From Chryseobacterium soli (GTDB lineage Bacteria > Bacteroidota > Bacteroidia > Flavobacteriales > Weeksellaceae), in assembly GCF_000737705.1 (NCBI RefSeq), contig NZ_JPRH01000003.1, positions 434,001 through 498,000 of the forward strand: 64,000 bases of DNA, given 5' to 3'. Both the position numbers and the translations under genes were made by a program. The notes under the pieces were generated by a model. That model had not been told where the DNA came from. It saw nothing but the letters and a program-made list of their open reading frames with translations, and searched no databases. The number at the start of each line of letters is the position of its first letter. Position 1 is the stretch's first letter. Positions 28,029 through 36,814 of this stretch are shown piece after piece.

Positions 28029-28215
28029 GATGAATGAATTTAATTTTTGGATGCTTTTAAATACTAAAAGTTAAAAAGATAACGGTTAAGAATCTTTAAT
28101 ATTACTTTTTAATAATTTTAACTTAAACAATCATTTAATTTTAACATATTTTAATATATTGATTTTCATCCGTTTATGAGGTTTTCAAATGTTAAAATGG
28201 GTCAAAATATACTCC

Positions 28216-28232
28216 TTGGCACGATTTTTACA
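28216..28232 (+). promoter_or_regulatory. Sigma-54-type promoter before the outer-membrane barrel gene
   Basis: TTGGCACGATTTTTACA matches the -24/-12 consensus YTGGCACGrNNNTTGCW except for one base (A for G in the -12 GC). It lies 36 nt before the ATG at 28268, the usual distance, and no TAnnTTTG element is seen in this gap. Confidence 0.6.
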
Positions 28233-28267
28233 TCCTGTACGGTAGTAAAATTTTAAAAATTAGAGGT

Positions 28268-28831
28268 ATGAAAATGTTTAAACAAGCAGTAGTACTGGCT
28301 GGAATTTTAACAGCAGGAATAGCAAGCGCACAGAGTTCAAAAATGAACAATATGATTAAAGTAGGTGCAAATGTTGGTTTAGCGGTTCCTTCAGATAACG
28401 TATCGGCAGCTGCCGGAGTAGACGTATCTTATCAAAACCTGATCACTCCAGGATTTGGGTTAGGTATTGCTACAGGTTATACTCATTATTTTGGAAAAAG
28501 TAATAACGGTTATGATAACAATGACGTAGGAGTAATCCCTGTAGGAGCATTGATCAGAATATATCCAAAACAAACCGGATTTTATTTCGGAACTGACTTA
28601 GGATACGGATTCCTTGTTGGGAATGGCAAAGTAGCTTCTAATACTACGGTTGACAGACCAGACGGAGGTTTCTACATCAAACCGGAAATCGGATATCATA
28701 ACAGAGACTGGAATTTCTTTGTACAATACCAAAAAGTATTTGTAGGAAGTAAAGGTGATTTAGCCGGTCAAGACTACAATGTGGGGAACATTGGAGTAGG
28801 ATTCGGGTACAATATTCCATTAGGAAAGTAG
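28268..28831 (+). CDS. Outer-membrane beta-barrel protein, 187 aa
   Basis: A signal peptide (MKMFKQAVVLAGILTAGIASAQ) is followed by alternating amphipathic strands (VGANVGLAVPSDN, GFGLGIATGYTHYFG, TGFYFGTDLGYGFLVG, GGFYIKPEIGYH, NIGVGFGYNIPLGK) ending in a hydrophobic strand, as in small eight-stranded OmpW/OmpA-like barrels. The function is unknown. It stands alone between a sigma-54-like promoter and a terminator, suggesting activation by an enhancer-binding protein. Confidence 0.85.
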   Translation: MKMFKQAVVLAGILTAGIASAQSSKMNNMIKVGANVGLAVPSDNVSAAAGVDVSYQNLITPGFGLGIATGYTHYFGKSNNGYDNNDVGVIPVGALIRIYPKQTGFYFGTDLGYGFLVGNGKVASNTTVDRPDGGFYIKPEIGYHNRDWNFFVQYQKVFVGSKGDLAGQDYNVGNIGVGFGYNIPLGK

Positions 28832-28861
28832 TTAGATTTATATATAAGCAATTATTAACCA

Positions 28862-28891
28862 AACCTTTTCAATTTTATGAAAAGGTTTTTT
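28862..28891 (+). terminator. Terminator of the outer-membrane barrel gene
   Basis: AACCTTTTC/GAAAAGGTT hairpin followed by six T residues, about 30 nt after the stop codon. Confidence 0.82.
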
Positions 28892-28922
28892 CCTTCCCTG
28901 TAGAATTTACCAAAACAATTAT

Positions 28923-28930
28923 TATATTTG
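28923..28930 (+). promoter_or_regulatory. -7 promoter element for glk
   Basis: TATATTTG is a perfect match. It overlaps an in-frame TTG at 28928, so the glk start is the ATG at 28946. Confidence 0.6.
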
Positions 28931-28945
28931 ATAAAATTTGTGATT

Positions 28946-29995
28946 ATGATTTTGAATCCAAAGTTTCCGCTTTATTTACCAGGAGTAAAAAACAGTAATA
29001 ATGATAATGTTTCTATCATTGGGGCAAACCTTCGCGAGGATATTACAACTTTAGGCTATTTTGTTTCTAGTAACGGAGGTCTTGAGATAAAACTACAAAA
29101 TGACTATCCCACCAAAGAGTATCCTTCTTTTTCAGATATCTTAAAGAAGTTTATTCAGGATAATCAATTGGAAAACGTGAAGCGTTTAGGAATGGCAGTT
29201 CCGGGACCTGTACTTGACGGGAAAAGTAACCCTGCAAGATTAGGATGGAGCTTAGATGTTGAAGAATATACCAGAGATTTCGGGTTTGAGAAAGTCGATA
29301 TGCTGAATGACCTTGAAGCTTCGGCCTACGGAATGGCACTTCTTGAAGATAGCGATCTTGATGCAATCTATACAAGCGGTCATTTAGAAAAAGGAAATGT
29401 AGCTATTCTAGCACCAGGAAATGGGCTTGGAGAAGCCGGATATTTTTTTGACGGACAATATTTAAGACCGTTTGCAACAGAAGGAGGTCACTCTGAATTC
29501 TCACCGAGAACAAACGTTGAAGTTGAATTTTATCAGTTCTTAAATAATATCTACGGAATTGTAAGCTGGGAGAATGTACTTTCTAAGACCGGCTTGTTCA
29601 ATATCTATAGATTTTTAAGAGATGTAAAAAGACATCCTGAGCCGGAATGGCTTGCAGAACGCTTTGCAGGAGGTAATTTTGTACAGGAGCTGTATAAAGC
29701 AGCGGTAGAGGAAGATGTATTGATCTGCAAGATCGCATTGGATACTTTCCTTGAATTCCTTGCAAGAGAGGCTAATAACTTAACACTGAAGCTCAAAGCA
29801 ACAGGTGGATTGCTGATTTCCGGAGACATAGTTCAGATGATCAGGGAATACATCGACAAAGATAAATTCTACGAGAAGTTTAAGATAAGCGATAAAATGG
29901 AAGAGATGCTGAAAAATATTCCAATATATTTAATCAAGCATAATCATACAGGATTGAAAGGTGCCGCATTGTACACCGCTTATTACCAAGAATAA
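28946..29995 (+). CDS. glk: Glucokinase
   Basis: This 349-residue protein belongs to the bacterial glucokinase family (PF02685), phosphorylating glucose with ATP to start glycolysis. Visible signatures are VSIIGANLREDITTLGYF (phosphate-binding strand), RLGMAVPGPVL, the substrate block VDMLNDLEASAYGMALL (ND..A), VAILAPGNGLGEAGYFFDG, and FATEGGHSEFSPR with the conserved EGGHxxFxP. It is a single gene with its own promoter and terminator. The uptake protein might be the MFS sugar transporter at 4.3 kb. Confidence 0.93.
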   Translation: MILNPKFPLYLPGVKNSNNDNVSIIGANLREDITTLGYFVSSNGGLEIKLQNDYPTKEYPSFSDILKKFIQDNQLENVKRLGMAVPGPVLDGKSNPARLGWSLDVEEYTRDFGFEKVDMLNDLEASAYGMALLEDSDLDAIYTSGHLEKGNVAILAPGNGLGEAGYFFDGQYLRPFATEGGHSEFSPRTNVEVEFYQFLNNIYGIVSWENVLSKTGLFNIYRFLRDVKRHPEPEWLAERFAGGNFVQELYKAAVEEDVLICKIALDTFLEFLAREANNLTLKLKATGGLLISGDIVQMIREYIDKDKFYEKFKISDKMEEMLKNIPIYLIKHNHTGLKGAALYTAYYQE

Positions 29996-30002
29996 AAAAA
30001 GG

Positions 30003-30029
30003 ACTCCGAAGAAATTCGGAGTTTTTTTA
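30003..30029 (+). terminator. glk terminator
   Basis: ACTCCGAA/TTCGGAGT stem with a GAAA loop and a T run, starting 8 nt after the glk stop. Confidence 0.88.
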
Positions 30030-30100
30030 TGGATGATATTATTCATAAAAATAATTGCTTTTATTGATATACATCAATGAAATCTATCACTTAAGATAGC

Positions 30101-30108
30101 TACATTTG
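30101..30108 (+). promoter_or_regulatory. -7 promoter element for the first yceI gene
   Basis: TACATTTG matches TAnnTTTG, 33 nt before the ATG at 30141. Confidence 0.55.
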
Positions 30109-30140
30109 TATCGTTAAAATAAGTAAATAACTTTATTCAA

Positions 30141-30707
30141 ATGAAAAAAATATTATTATTAGCGGTATTAGCAGGAGGTTTAGCTTTCGGACAGTCAAAA
30201 AAAGTAGTAGCATCTGATGTTCACTGGTGGGGATATAAAGTAGCGAAATCTGAAGCAAGTTCTCACGATGGTACGGTAAAAGTAAAATCCGGTGATCTTG
30301 TGATGAAAGGAAACAAATTGGTAGGAGGAAACTTCGTTTTAGATATGACAACGATCAACTCAACTGACCTTTCAGGAGAATACCAGGGGAAATTAAACGG
30401 ACACCTTAAGAATGGTGATTTCTTCGAAGTTGAAAAATTTCCTACAGCTAGTTTTAAAATCACTTCTGTGAAACCAAACAGTGATAAAATCTACAGCAGT
30501 CTGGTAACTGGAAATTTAACGGTAAAAGGAAAAACAAACGCCATTTCTTTCCCTGCAAAAATTTCTTACAGCAAAGGAGTAGTGAGTTTGGTATCTAATA
30601 AATTCTCTTTCGACAGACAAAAATTTGATGTTGCTTACAAATCTACCATGCAGGATGTTTTTGTGAAAGATGATATCGATATGCTTGTAAAAGTGACTGC
30701 TAAATAA
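30141..30707 (+). CDS. YceI family periplasmic protein, 188 aa
   Basis: A signal peptide (MKKILLLAVLAGGLAFGQ) precedes a lipocalin-like YceI domain: VHWWGYKVAKSEASSHDGTVKVKSGDLVMKGNKLVGGNFVLDMTTIN is its opening (given in part), then LNGHLKNGDFFEVEKFPTASFKITSV, the family signature, then GNLTVKGKTNAISFPAKISY. YceI proteins bind amphiphilic polyisoprenoid-type ligands in the periplasm. A paralogue with the same order of blocks follows 78 nt downstream but has its own promoter. The ligand is unknown. Confidence 0.93.
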   Translation: MKKILLLAVLAGGLAFGQSKKVVASDVHWWGYKVAKSEASSHDGTVKVKSGDLVMKGNKLVGGNFVLDMTTINSTDLSGEYQGKLNGHLKNGDFFEVEKFPTASFKITSVKPNSDKIYSSLVTGNLTVKGKTNAISFPAKISYSKGVVSLVSNKFSFDRQKFDVAYKSTMQDVFVKDDIDMLVKVTAK

Positions 30708-30729
30708 TTTAAACAAAAAAAGATTGTTA

Positions 30730-30758
30730 AAAGTGTAGAAGTTCTACACTTTTTTTTA
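30730..30758 (+). terminator. Terminator between the two yceI genes
   Basis: AAGTGTAGAA/TTCTACACTT stem followed by eight T residues; the next gene's -7 element overlaps its tail. Confidence 0.85.
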
Positions 30759-30764
30759 TTTTTG
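30757..30764 (+). promoter_or_regulatory. -7 promoter element for the second yceI gene
   Basis: TATTTTTG lies 21 nt before the ATG at 30786 and overlaps the end of the preceding terminator's T run. Confidence 0.5.
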
Positions 30765-30785
30765 TTGAATTGTAAATAAAAAAGA

Positions 30786-31412
30786 ATGAAAAGATTACTA
30801 TTGTTTGCGATGATGTGTGCGAGCATGTCATTTGTTTTTGCCCAAAAGAAATTTGATAAGGTTTCAAAAGTAACTTCATCAGAGATCAGATGGTGGGGAT
30901 ATAAGGTTGTAAAAACTGAAGCTTCATCACATTCGGGAACCGTGAAATTGAAAAGCGGGAAATTCAACTTTGATAAAACTGTTTTAGTAGACGGTGATTT
31001 TGTAATAGATATGAGAAGTTTAATGGCTGGAGATGTTTCCGAAGAGGATCAGATCAAGCTTACAAATGATCTTAAAAGCACAAACTTTTTTGAGGTTAAG
31101 AAATATCCTGTTGCCATATTCCACCTGACTAAAATTATTCCTTTAGCAAACAGTGAGTATAACTCTACGATATATGGAGACCTGACGATCAAAGGAGTTA
31201 GAAAAACAATCTCTTTTCCTGCCAACGCATACGTTACTCAGTTTACAGTAGTGATCGAATCTGCTAAGTTCTCATTGAACAGAAGAGATTTTAAAGTTTT
31301 CTATCAGTCTTCACTAAAAGATTATTTCATTAAAAATGAGATGGATATTCAGTTCAAATTATCTACTGAAGTACTGGATAATGAAAACAGAGTTCCTAAA
31401 AAGAAAAAATAA
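30786..31412 (+). CDS. YceI family periplasmic protein, 208 aa (paralogue)
   Basis: After a signal peptide (MKRLLLFAMMCASMSFVFAQ) come IRWWGYKVVKTEASSHSGTVKLKSG, LTNDLKSTNFFEVKKYPVAIFHLTKI and YGDLTIKGVRKTISFPANAYV, the same blocks as the upstream YceI protein. The C-terminus has an extra lysine-rich tail (NENRVPKKKK). The two genes are clearly a tandem duplication with divergence, each with its own promoter. Confidence 0.92.
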   Translation: MKRLLLFAMMCASMSFVFAQKKFDKVSKVTSSEIRWWGYKVVKTEASSHSGTVKLKSGKFNFDKTVLVDGDFVIDMRSLMAGDVSEEDQIKLTNDLKSTNFFEVKKYPVAIFHLTKIIPLANSEYNSTIYGDLTIKGVRKTISFPANAYVTQFTVVIESAKFSLNRRDFKVFYQSSLKDYFIKNEMDIQFKLSTEVLDNENRVPKKKK

Positions 31413-31439
31413 GTACTATTATTGATATACTATTAAAAT

Positions 31440-31469
31440 GAGCGGTTTGTATAAACCGCTCATCTTTTG
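31440..31469 (+). terminator. Terminator of the second yceI gene
   Basis: GAGCGGTTT/AAACCGCTC stem followed by a T-rich stretch. Confidence 0.8.
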
Positions 31470-31528
31470 TTAAATACTCCTATCTGAATTCAATACATCA
31501 ATCTACATTTTTTTTATATTTTAGCAGG

Positions 31529-32170
31529 ATGAAACTGTATATTGTAAGTGGTCTTGGAGCAGACTTTAAAGTACTTGAGAGACTGGAATTTCCCGATCAG
31601 TATGAATTGGTTTTTATAGACTGGCTGATTCCTGAAAAAAACGAGTCATTTGATGCATATGTCAAAAGAATGGCTGAAAAGGTAGACGATTCGGAACCAT
31701 TTTGTCTGTTGGGATATTCTTTCGGGGGAATTATTGTGCAGGAAATTAATAAACTGAAACCGGCACAAAAAGTCGTTATCCTAGGAAGTATAAAATCAGA
31801 TAAAGAGAAGTCTAAATTTATAAGAACCGGAGAGGTAACGAAGATTCCAAGGATACTTCCTGTAAGCTTATTTAATGATAAAGCAGCTAATGTATATTCA
31901 GTGGTCAGAAAACTTTTTGATCCCAAAAATCCAAGAATTCTTCAATATTTCAAAGTAAGAGACCCTTATTATCTGAAATGGTCTGTAGAAAAAGTTTCTG
32001 AATGGAAGTTTGACGAAAATCCTGAGGTGATCCAGATATTGGGAGACCGTGATATTGTTTTTCCCGTAAAATATTCAAAACCTAACTATATTATAAAGGG
32101 AGGAACACATCTTTTTCCTGCAACAAAATATAAAGAAGTTTCAAAAATATTAAGCAAAGTTCTTTCGTGA
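31529..32170 (+). CDS. Alpha/beta hydrolase, 213 aa
   Basis: The protein begins MKLYIVSGLGADFKVLERLEF and has the nucleophile elbow CLLGYSFGGIIVQEI (Ser near residue 66), an acid block IQILGDRDIVFPVKY and a late His in KGGTHLFPATKY, giving a complete Ser-Asp-His triad of the alpha/beta hydrolase fold. It is small and cytoplasmic. The substrate is not known. Confidence 0.85.
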   Translation: MKLYIVSGLGADFKVLERLEFPDQYELVFIDWLIPEKNESFDAYVKRMAEKVDDSEPFCLLGYSFGGIIVQEINKLKPAQKVVILGSIKSDKEKSKFIRTGEVTKIPRILPVSLFNDKAANVYSVVRKLFDPKNPRILQYFKVRDPYYLKWSVEKVSEWKFDENPEVIQILGDRDIVFPVKYSKPNYIIKGGTHLFPATKYKEVSKILSKVLS

Positions 32171-32248
32171 TTTGTAATTTTATTTTAAATATTTAAGAAT
32201 TAATAGGGGGTTAATTCAAAATTTATATGTTTTTATAAAATTTATACC

Positions 32249-32256
32249 TATTTTTG
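32249..32256 (+). promoter_or_regulatory. -7 promoter element for amt
   Basis: TATTTTTG is a perfect match lying 21 nt before the ATG at 32278. It overlaps a TTG that could otherwise be read as an upstream start. Confidence 0.6.
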
Positions 32257-32277
32257 ATGGGGTTAAATTTAAATTTT

Positions 32278-33624
32278 ATGAAAGTAGGGTTAAAATGGAT
32301 TGTTTCCTTTTCTATGATCGCTCTTGTAGCATTTGGGGGTTTGTTCTGGAGCCCGATTACCGATTTCCCCAATACCGGGGAATTTCTGAGCGAAGATAAA
32401 ATAGTAGGAGCAGATGTGGCATGGGTATTATCTGCGGCCGGTCTTGTTTTACTGATGACACCGGGTTTATCATTCTTCTACGGTGGAATGGTGGGCAGGA
32501 AAAATGTAATCTCTACAATGCTGCAAAGCTTTATTGCGCTGGGTGTTATTTCCCTTCTTTGGGTAGTCGTTGGATTTTCTCTTTCGTTCGGTGATTCTTT
32601 AGGGTTTGACATCAATGGAGAACATTATGGGATTATTGGAAATCCGTTAAGTTATCCGTTCTTTAGCAGGGTGGGTGTTCTGCCTCACAAAGCGATGGCT
32701 TCCACGATTCCTTTTGTCTTGTTTGCTTTATTCCAAATGAAATTTGCTGTGATTACTCCGGCCCTGATTACCGGTTCTTTTGCAGAACGGGTACGTTTTA
32801 TTTCTTATCTGCTGTTTATGGTACTTTTCAGTATCTTTATTTATGCTCCGCTTTGTCACATGGTATGGCATCCCGATGGACTCTTGAATAAATATTTTGG
32901 AGTCAAAGATTTTGCAGGCGGAACCGTTGTGCATATGAGTGCCGGGTTTGCAGCTCTGGCAGGAGCCCTGGTATTGGGAAACAGAAAAAATCCGCACCAT
33001 GAACCGTCGAATATTTCTTATGTACTGTTGGGAACGGGAATGCTTTGGTTCGGGTGGTTTGGTTTTAATGCTGGATCAGCGCTAAGTGCCAATGCCACAG
33101 CAGCCGTTGCTTTTGGAACGACTACGATTGCCTCTGCTTCGGCTATGATGACATGGATATTCTTTGATAGGATCAATGGGAGGAGTGTTTCTGCGTTGGG
33201 AGCCTGTATTGGAGCAGTAGTTGGATTGGTTGCAATTACTCCGGGCTGTGGCTTTGTGAGTATTCCTGAAAGTCTTTTTATCGGTTTTATTGCTGCTATT
33301 GTTTCTAATCTGATGGTCAACTGGAAAGCCTTAAAGAAAATCGATGATACTTTGGATGTTTTTGCCTGCCATGGGGTAGGAGGTATTATGGGAATGATTC
33401 TGACCGCTATTTTCGCCCATGGAGAAAATGCAAGCCTTCTTCATGGAGGAGTTGAAGTTTTCGCTCATCATATGATGGCTTTGTTGCTGGTTTCCATATT
33501 TGCATTTTTCGGATCACTTCTTTTATATAAGATTACAGATTCAATCATCACTTTACGGGTTTCCGAGGAGTCTGAGGATAAGGGACTTGATCTTTCCCAG
33601 CATGAAGAGAGCCTGAAATGGTAG
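32278..33624 (+). CDS. amt: Ammonium transporter
   Basis: The protein is a ~448-residue Amt/Mep/Rh channel of the inner membrane. Features are the N-terminal hydrophobic leader, VLSAAGLVLLMTPGLSFFYGGMVGRKN, the family signature DFAGGTVVHMSAGFAALAGALVLG with a pore-lining His, GTGMLWFGWFGFNAGSAL, and DDTLDVFACHGVGGIMGMILTAIFA with the second conserved His. The start is placed at the ATG at 32278 because a promoter element covers the upstream TTG. No glnK/PII gene is beside it, which is unusual for amt in many bacteria but not rare in Flavobacteriia. Confidence 0.95.
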   Translation: MKVGLKWIVSFSMIALVAFGGLFWSPITDFPNTGEFLSEDKIVGADVAWVLSAAGLVLLMTPGLSFFYGGMVGRKNVISTMLQSFIALGVISLLWVVVGFSLSFGDSLGFDINGEHYGIIGNPLSYPFFSRVGVLPHKAMASTIPFVLFALFQMKFAVITPALITGSFAERVRFISYLLFMVLFSIFIYAPLCHMVWHPDGLLNKYFGVKDFAGGTVVHMSAGFAALAGALVLGNRKNPHHEPSNISYVLLGTGMLWFGWFGFNAGSALSANATAAVAFGTTTIASASAMMTWIFFDRINGRSVSALGACIGAVVGLVAITPGCGFVSIPESLFIGFIAAIVSNLMVNWKALKKIDDTLDVFACHGVGGIMGMILTAIFAHGENASLLHGGVEVFAHHMMALLLVSIFAFFGSLLLYKITDSIITLRVSEESEDKGLDLSQHEESLKW

Positions 33625-33677
33625 CTTAAATAATCATTAATCCTATGCAAGGCTTATTGTTATAAAGATTTATCATG

Positions 33678-33685
33678 TATCTTTG
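33678..33685 (+). promoter_or_regulatory. -7 promoter element for sdaA
   Basis: TATCTTTG matches TAnnTTTG and overlaps an in-frame TTG at 33683; the true start is the ATG at 33713, 27 nt later. Confidence 0.6.
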
Positions 33686-33712
33686 TTTTTAGAGGAAAAT
33701 GAAGAATCATTT

Positions 33713-35134
33713 ATGGAATCAATATCGGTTTTTGAGATTATTAAAGTAGGAATAGGCCCGTCCAGTTCACATACCATGGGACCATGGAATGCAGCATCTG
33801 CATTTATCAGAATTATAAAAAGAGAAAGATCAATCGCTGAAGTTAAAGAAGTTTTTGTTGAATTTTTTGGTTCACTTGCAAAAACGGGAATCGGACACGG
33901 AACAGATATCGCAGGAATGCTTGGGTTGAACGGTGAAGATTTTAAAACGATTAATACTTCAAAAATTGATGAAAAGATAGAATATATAAAAAGAAGTGAG
34001 ACCATTAATTTAGGAGGTGAAAAGGAAATTCCTTTTATCTACGGGCATCATTTGATTTTAAATATGTCAAAATCACTTGATTTCCATCCGAATGGAATGA
34101 TCTTTAGGGCTGTTTTTGAAGACGGTACCGAGCTTGTTCAGGATTTTTATTCTGTGGGCGGAGGTTTTATTGCCAGCCAGGAAAAAAATTCCATAGAAAA
34201 GCAATGTGTACGTACCTTATATCCTTGCCATAAAGCTTCGGATATTGCAAAATACTGTCAGAAACTGGGCTTTAGCAGAATTTCAGATTTAATTTTAATT
34301 AATGAAGAAAGCTGGAGATCTCAGGAAGAAACGAGAGAAGAAGCACTGTATATCTGGAAACAGATCAAAGAATGTGTGTATAAAGGCGTTAATAAAGAAG
34401 GAATTCTTCCAGGAGGTTTGAATGTTACCAGGAGAGCGGCAGGAATGAACAGAAAGCTTTTAGGCGATGATAAGATCTATAAAAATAAAAAAGAATGGTT
34501 TCAGATGGTGGTGGATGCAGAAGAAAATTTCACCAACATCAATAAATGGATTTCCTGTTTCGCATTAGCGGTTAATGAAGAAAATGCAAGCTTTGGAAGA
34601 ATCATTACGGCTCCTACCAATGGAGCCAGCGGGGTGATTCCTGCTGTTTTAATGTATTCCCAGGCATTTACACCTTTTAAAAGTAAAGATGCCATTGCAC
34701 GCTTTTTACTGGTAGCCGGCGAGATCGGAACTTTATTTAAGAAGAATGCAACTATTTCTGCAGCCATGGGCGGATGCCAGGCAGAAGTGGGGGTGTCGTC
34801 TGCGATGGCAGCGGCAGGTCTTACAGAGATTATGGGTGGAAGTGTAGGTCAGGTATTGATGGCCGCAGAAATTGCAATGGAACACCACTTAGGTTTAACG
34901 TGTGATCCTATTAAAGGTTTGGTGCAGATTCCTTGTATTGAAAGAAATACGATGGGTGCTATAAAAGCGATTACGGCAGCTAATATTGCATTGGAAAGTG
35001 ATCCTGCAAAAGCAAAAGTTACTCTGGACGAGGTGATTCAGACGATGTGGGAAACCGCTTTGTCAATGAGTGACCGTTTTAAAGAAACGTCTGAAGGCGG
35101 ATTGGCCATAGCGGTCAATGTTCCGGAATGTTAA
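33713..35134 (+). CDS. sdaA: L-serine ammonia-lyase (iron-sulfur type, fused alpha-beta)
   Basis: The 473-residue enzyme deaminates L-serine to pyruvate with a [4Fe-4S] cluster. The N-terminal beta domain begins ISVFEIIKVGIGPSSSHTMGPW, and the catalytic alpha domain includes RIITAPTNGASGVIPAVL, ISAAMGGCQAEVGVSSAMAAAGLTEIMGG and the cluster segment HHLGLTCDPIKGLVQIPCIERN, with cysteines at the expected places. Both domains are in one chain. The start codon is fixed by the promoter element just upstream. Confidence 0.96.
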   Translation: MESISVFEIIKVGIGPSSSHTMGPWNAASAFIRIIKRERSIAEVKEVFVEFFGSLAKTGIGHGTDIAGMLGLNGEDFKTINTSKIDEKIEYIKRSETINLGGEKEIPFIYGHHLILNMSKSLDFHPNGMIFRAVFEDGTELVQDFYSVGGGFIASQEKNSIEKQCVRTLYPCHKASDIAKYCQKLGFSRISDLILINEESWRSQEETREEALYIWKQIKECVYKGVNKEGILPGGLNVTRRAAGMNRKLLGDDKIYKNKKEWFQMVVDAEENFTNINKWISCFALAVNEENASFGRIITAPTNGASGVIPAVLMYSQAFTPFKSKDAIARFLLVAGEIGTLFKKNATISAAMGGCQAEVGVSSAMAAAGLTEIMGGSVGQVLMAAEIAMEHHLGLTCDPIKGLVQIPCIERNTMGAIKAITAANIALESDPAKAKVTLDEVIQTMWETALSMSDRFKETSEGGLAIAVNVPEC

Positions 35135-35160
35135 GATAAAAAGTAATTGTTTTAAAAATA

Positions 35161-35196
35161 AAAGCTCCCCGGATGAATGCATCTGGGGAGCTTTTG
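35161..35196 (+). terminator. sdaA terminator
   Basis: AAAGCTCCCC.../...GGGGAGCTTTT hairpin with a T run, 27 nt after the stop. Confidence 0.88.
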
Positions 35197-35218
35197 ATTT
35201 TAGGATTGGTTCGTTTTT

Positions 35219-35610
35219 AACTACAAAAGCCACAAAGTTTTTTGAATACTTTAGTTTTTTAAGTTAAGTACTTGTCTATAAGTAATTTCACATAAGGTAA
35301 AACATCTTTTTAATTAGCATGATCTGCGCAATATAACCATTAAGATTTTTAAGTCTTTAAGAATATCAGTTGAATCAACTTTAATTCGTCGGATCACATT
35401 CCCCTCTTTCGGAGGGGTGTCAAATCTTTGATTTGACGGGGTGGTTGAAAACAGAAACATTTCATCTATGCCAATCTGTGGTTATAAAATAACGGTTATC
35501 ATATACGGTTGTACAGGTATTGTTCTTCGACGAAGGAGGAATCTCATCCATAGATTAGATTCTTCATTTCACTTCGTTACATTCTGAATGACAGTAGTAT
35601 AAAGAGCAGT
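35219..35610. repeat. Mosaic of dispersed intergenic repeats
   Basis: This 570-base gene-free gap contains three repeat types. 35219-35345 is a third copy of the repeat seen twice at 3.8-4.2 kb. 35399-35448 is a double hairpin (CCCCTC/GAGGGG and TCAAAT/ATTTGA, ending ggggtggtt) whose relative is embedded in the gene at 14166. About 35550-35595 (ttcatttcacttcgttacat, tctgaatgaca) resembles another common Flavobacteriia intergenic repeat. No gene is seen. Confidence 0.6.
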
Positions 35611-35761
35611 AGGATATAGTATAAATTTACACCACAAAGGTTTGTAATTATAGATGGATACATTCAAAAAGTGCACAAAAATGAAAAATAAATTTCAATA
35701 TCTGTGCACTTTGTTTTTTTGATTGGTGTTGTATCTTACATCAATCTATTTGTAAAAGGAT

Positions 35762-36607
35762 TTATTTATCCAGAATTCCCCTTATTTTATTGGCATTGGT
35801 GATTAATTCTCCCAGGTATTCATAGTTTTCTTTTTCCAGAGCAGCCTTGAATTTTCTAAGTTGGGTAATATGCTCGTTCAGGACATCCAGTACATTTTCT
35901 TTATTTTGCTTGAAAATAGGAACCCACATTTCAGGATGGGATTTTGCAAGACGTACAGTACTGGAAAAACCGGAACTTGCCAGTTGGAAAATAGTGTCTT
36001 CCTCTCGTTCTTTTTCAAGGACAGTATTAGCCAGGGCATAAGAAGTAATATGTGAAATATGGGAGATGTAGGCAGTGTGGATATCGTGTGCTTCCGCATT
36101 CATATAAATCAGGTGCATGTCGAGACTTTCCACGATTTTTTCGACCAGAGCCAATGCATCGGATGCAGATTCTTCTTTATTACAGATTACGCCTGCTTTT
36201 CCTGAGAAACTTTGGGCTATAGCAGATTCGGGACCACTGTTTTCGGTACCCCACATCGGGTGAAAGGCTACAAATCTTGAACGTTTAGGATGATCTTTGA
36301 CCCCTGCTACGATTCCGGCTTTTGTAGATCCGGCATCCATAACGGTCTGAGTATCGGACACGAGATCGAGAACGGATGGAAGTAGTTTGCGGGCAGCATC
36401 TACAGGAATGGCAATAATAACCAGATCGGAGTTTTTAATTCCGTATTCCATATCTACTTTTGCATCAATGATCTTTAAATCCAGCGCCTGGTCAAGGTGC
36501 CGGGTACTGTTATCAATTCCGTAAATAAAATCTGCAATGCCTTTTTCTCTTAATTTTAAAGCGATTGAGCCTCCGATAAGACCAACCCCTATGATGCTTA
36601 TTTTCAT
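35762..36607 (-). CDS. tyrA: Prephenate dehydrogenase
   Basis: The 281-residue protein converts prephenate to 4-hydroxyphenylpyruvate in tyrosine synthesis. The N-terminal NAD-binding fold has ISIIGVGLIGGSIALKL (GxGxxG), and later blocks include DLVIIAIPVDA, VMDAGSTKAGIV, FVAFHPMWGTENSGPESA and AYISHISHITSYALANTV with the catalytic His. The start is placed at the ATG at 36607, nine bases inside a possible TTG. A terminator-like hairpin at 36631-36653 stands just upstream, either ending the previous operon or attenuating tyrA. No other aromatic-pathway gene adjoins it. Confidence 0.93.
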   Translation of the reverse strand: MKISIIGVGLIGGSIALKLREKGIADFIYGIDNSTRHLDQALDLKIIDAKVDMEYGIKNSDLVIIAIPVDAARKLLPSVLDLVSDTQTVMDAGSTKAGIVAGVKDHPKRSRFVAFHPMWGTENSGPESAIAQSFSGKAGVICNKEESASDALALVEKIVESLDMHLIYMNAEAHDIHTAYISHISHITSYALANTVLEKEREEDTIFQLASSGFSSTVRLAKSHPEMWVPIFKQNKENVLDVLNEHITQLRKFKAALEKENYEYLGELITNANKIRGILDK

Positions 36608-36630
36608 CTTTGTCAATTTTTGTAAAATAG

Positions 36631-36653
36631 AAAACCCCGTCCTGGGACGAGGT
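36631..36653 (-). terminator. Terminator-like hairpin upstream of tyrA
   Basis: AACCTCGTCCC/GGGACGGGGTT-type stem followed on the minus strand by TTTT; it lies 160 nt after the last lipoprotein gene and 24 nt before the tyrA ATG. Confidence 0.65.
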
Positions 36654-36814
36654 TGTATGATATGTTCATAAGAATTCCTAGCCCAGATTTGAGTTGAAAA
36701 TTCTATAATAATATGTTCCTTTTTTGGTAATCACCAAGCGAAGGTATAAAATATTTTTTTAAATCGGATGATTTCTTCTTTAAATTATTGTCGTAATTAA
36801 TGATATACACCAGA

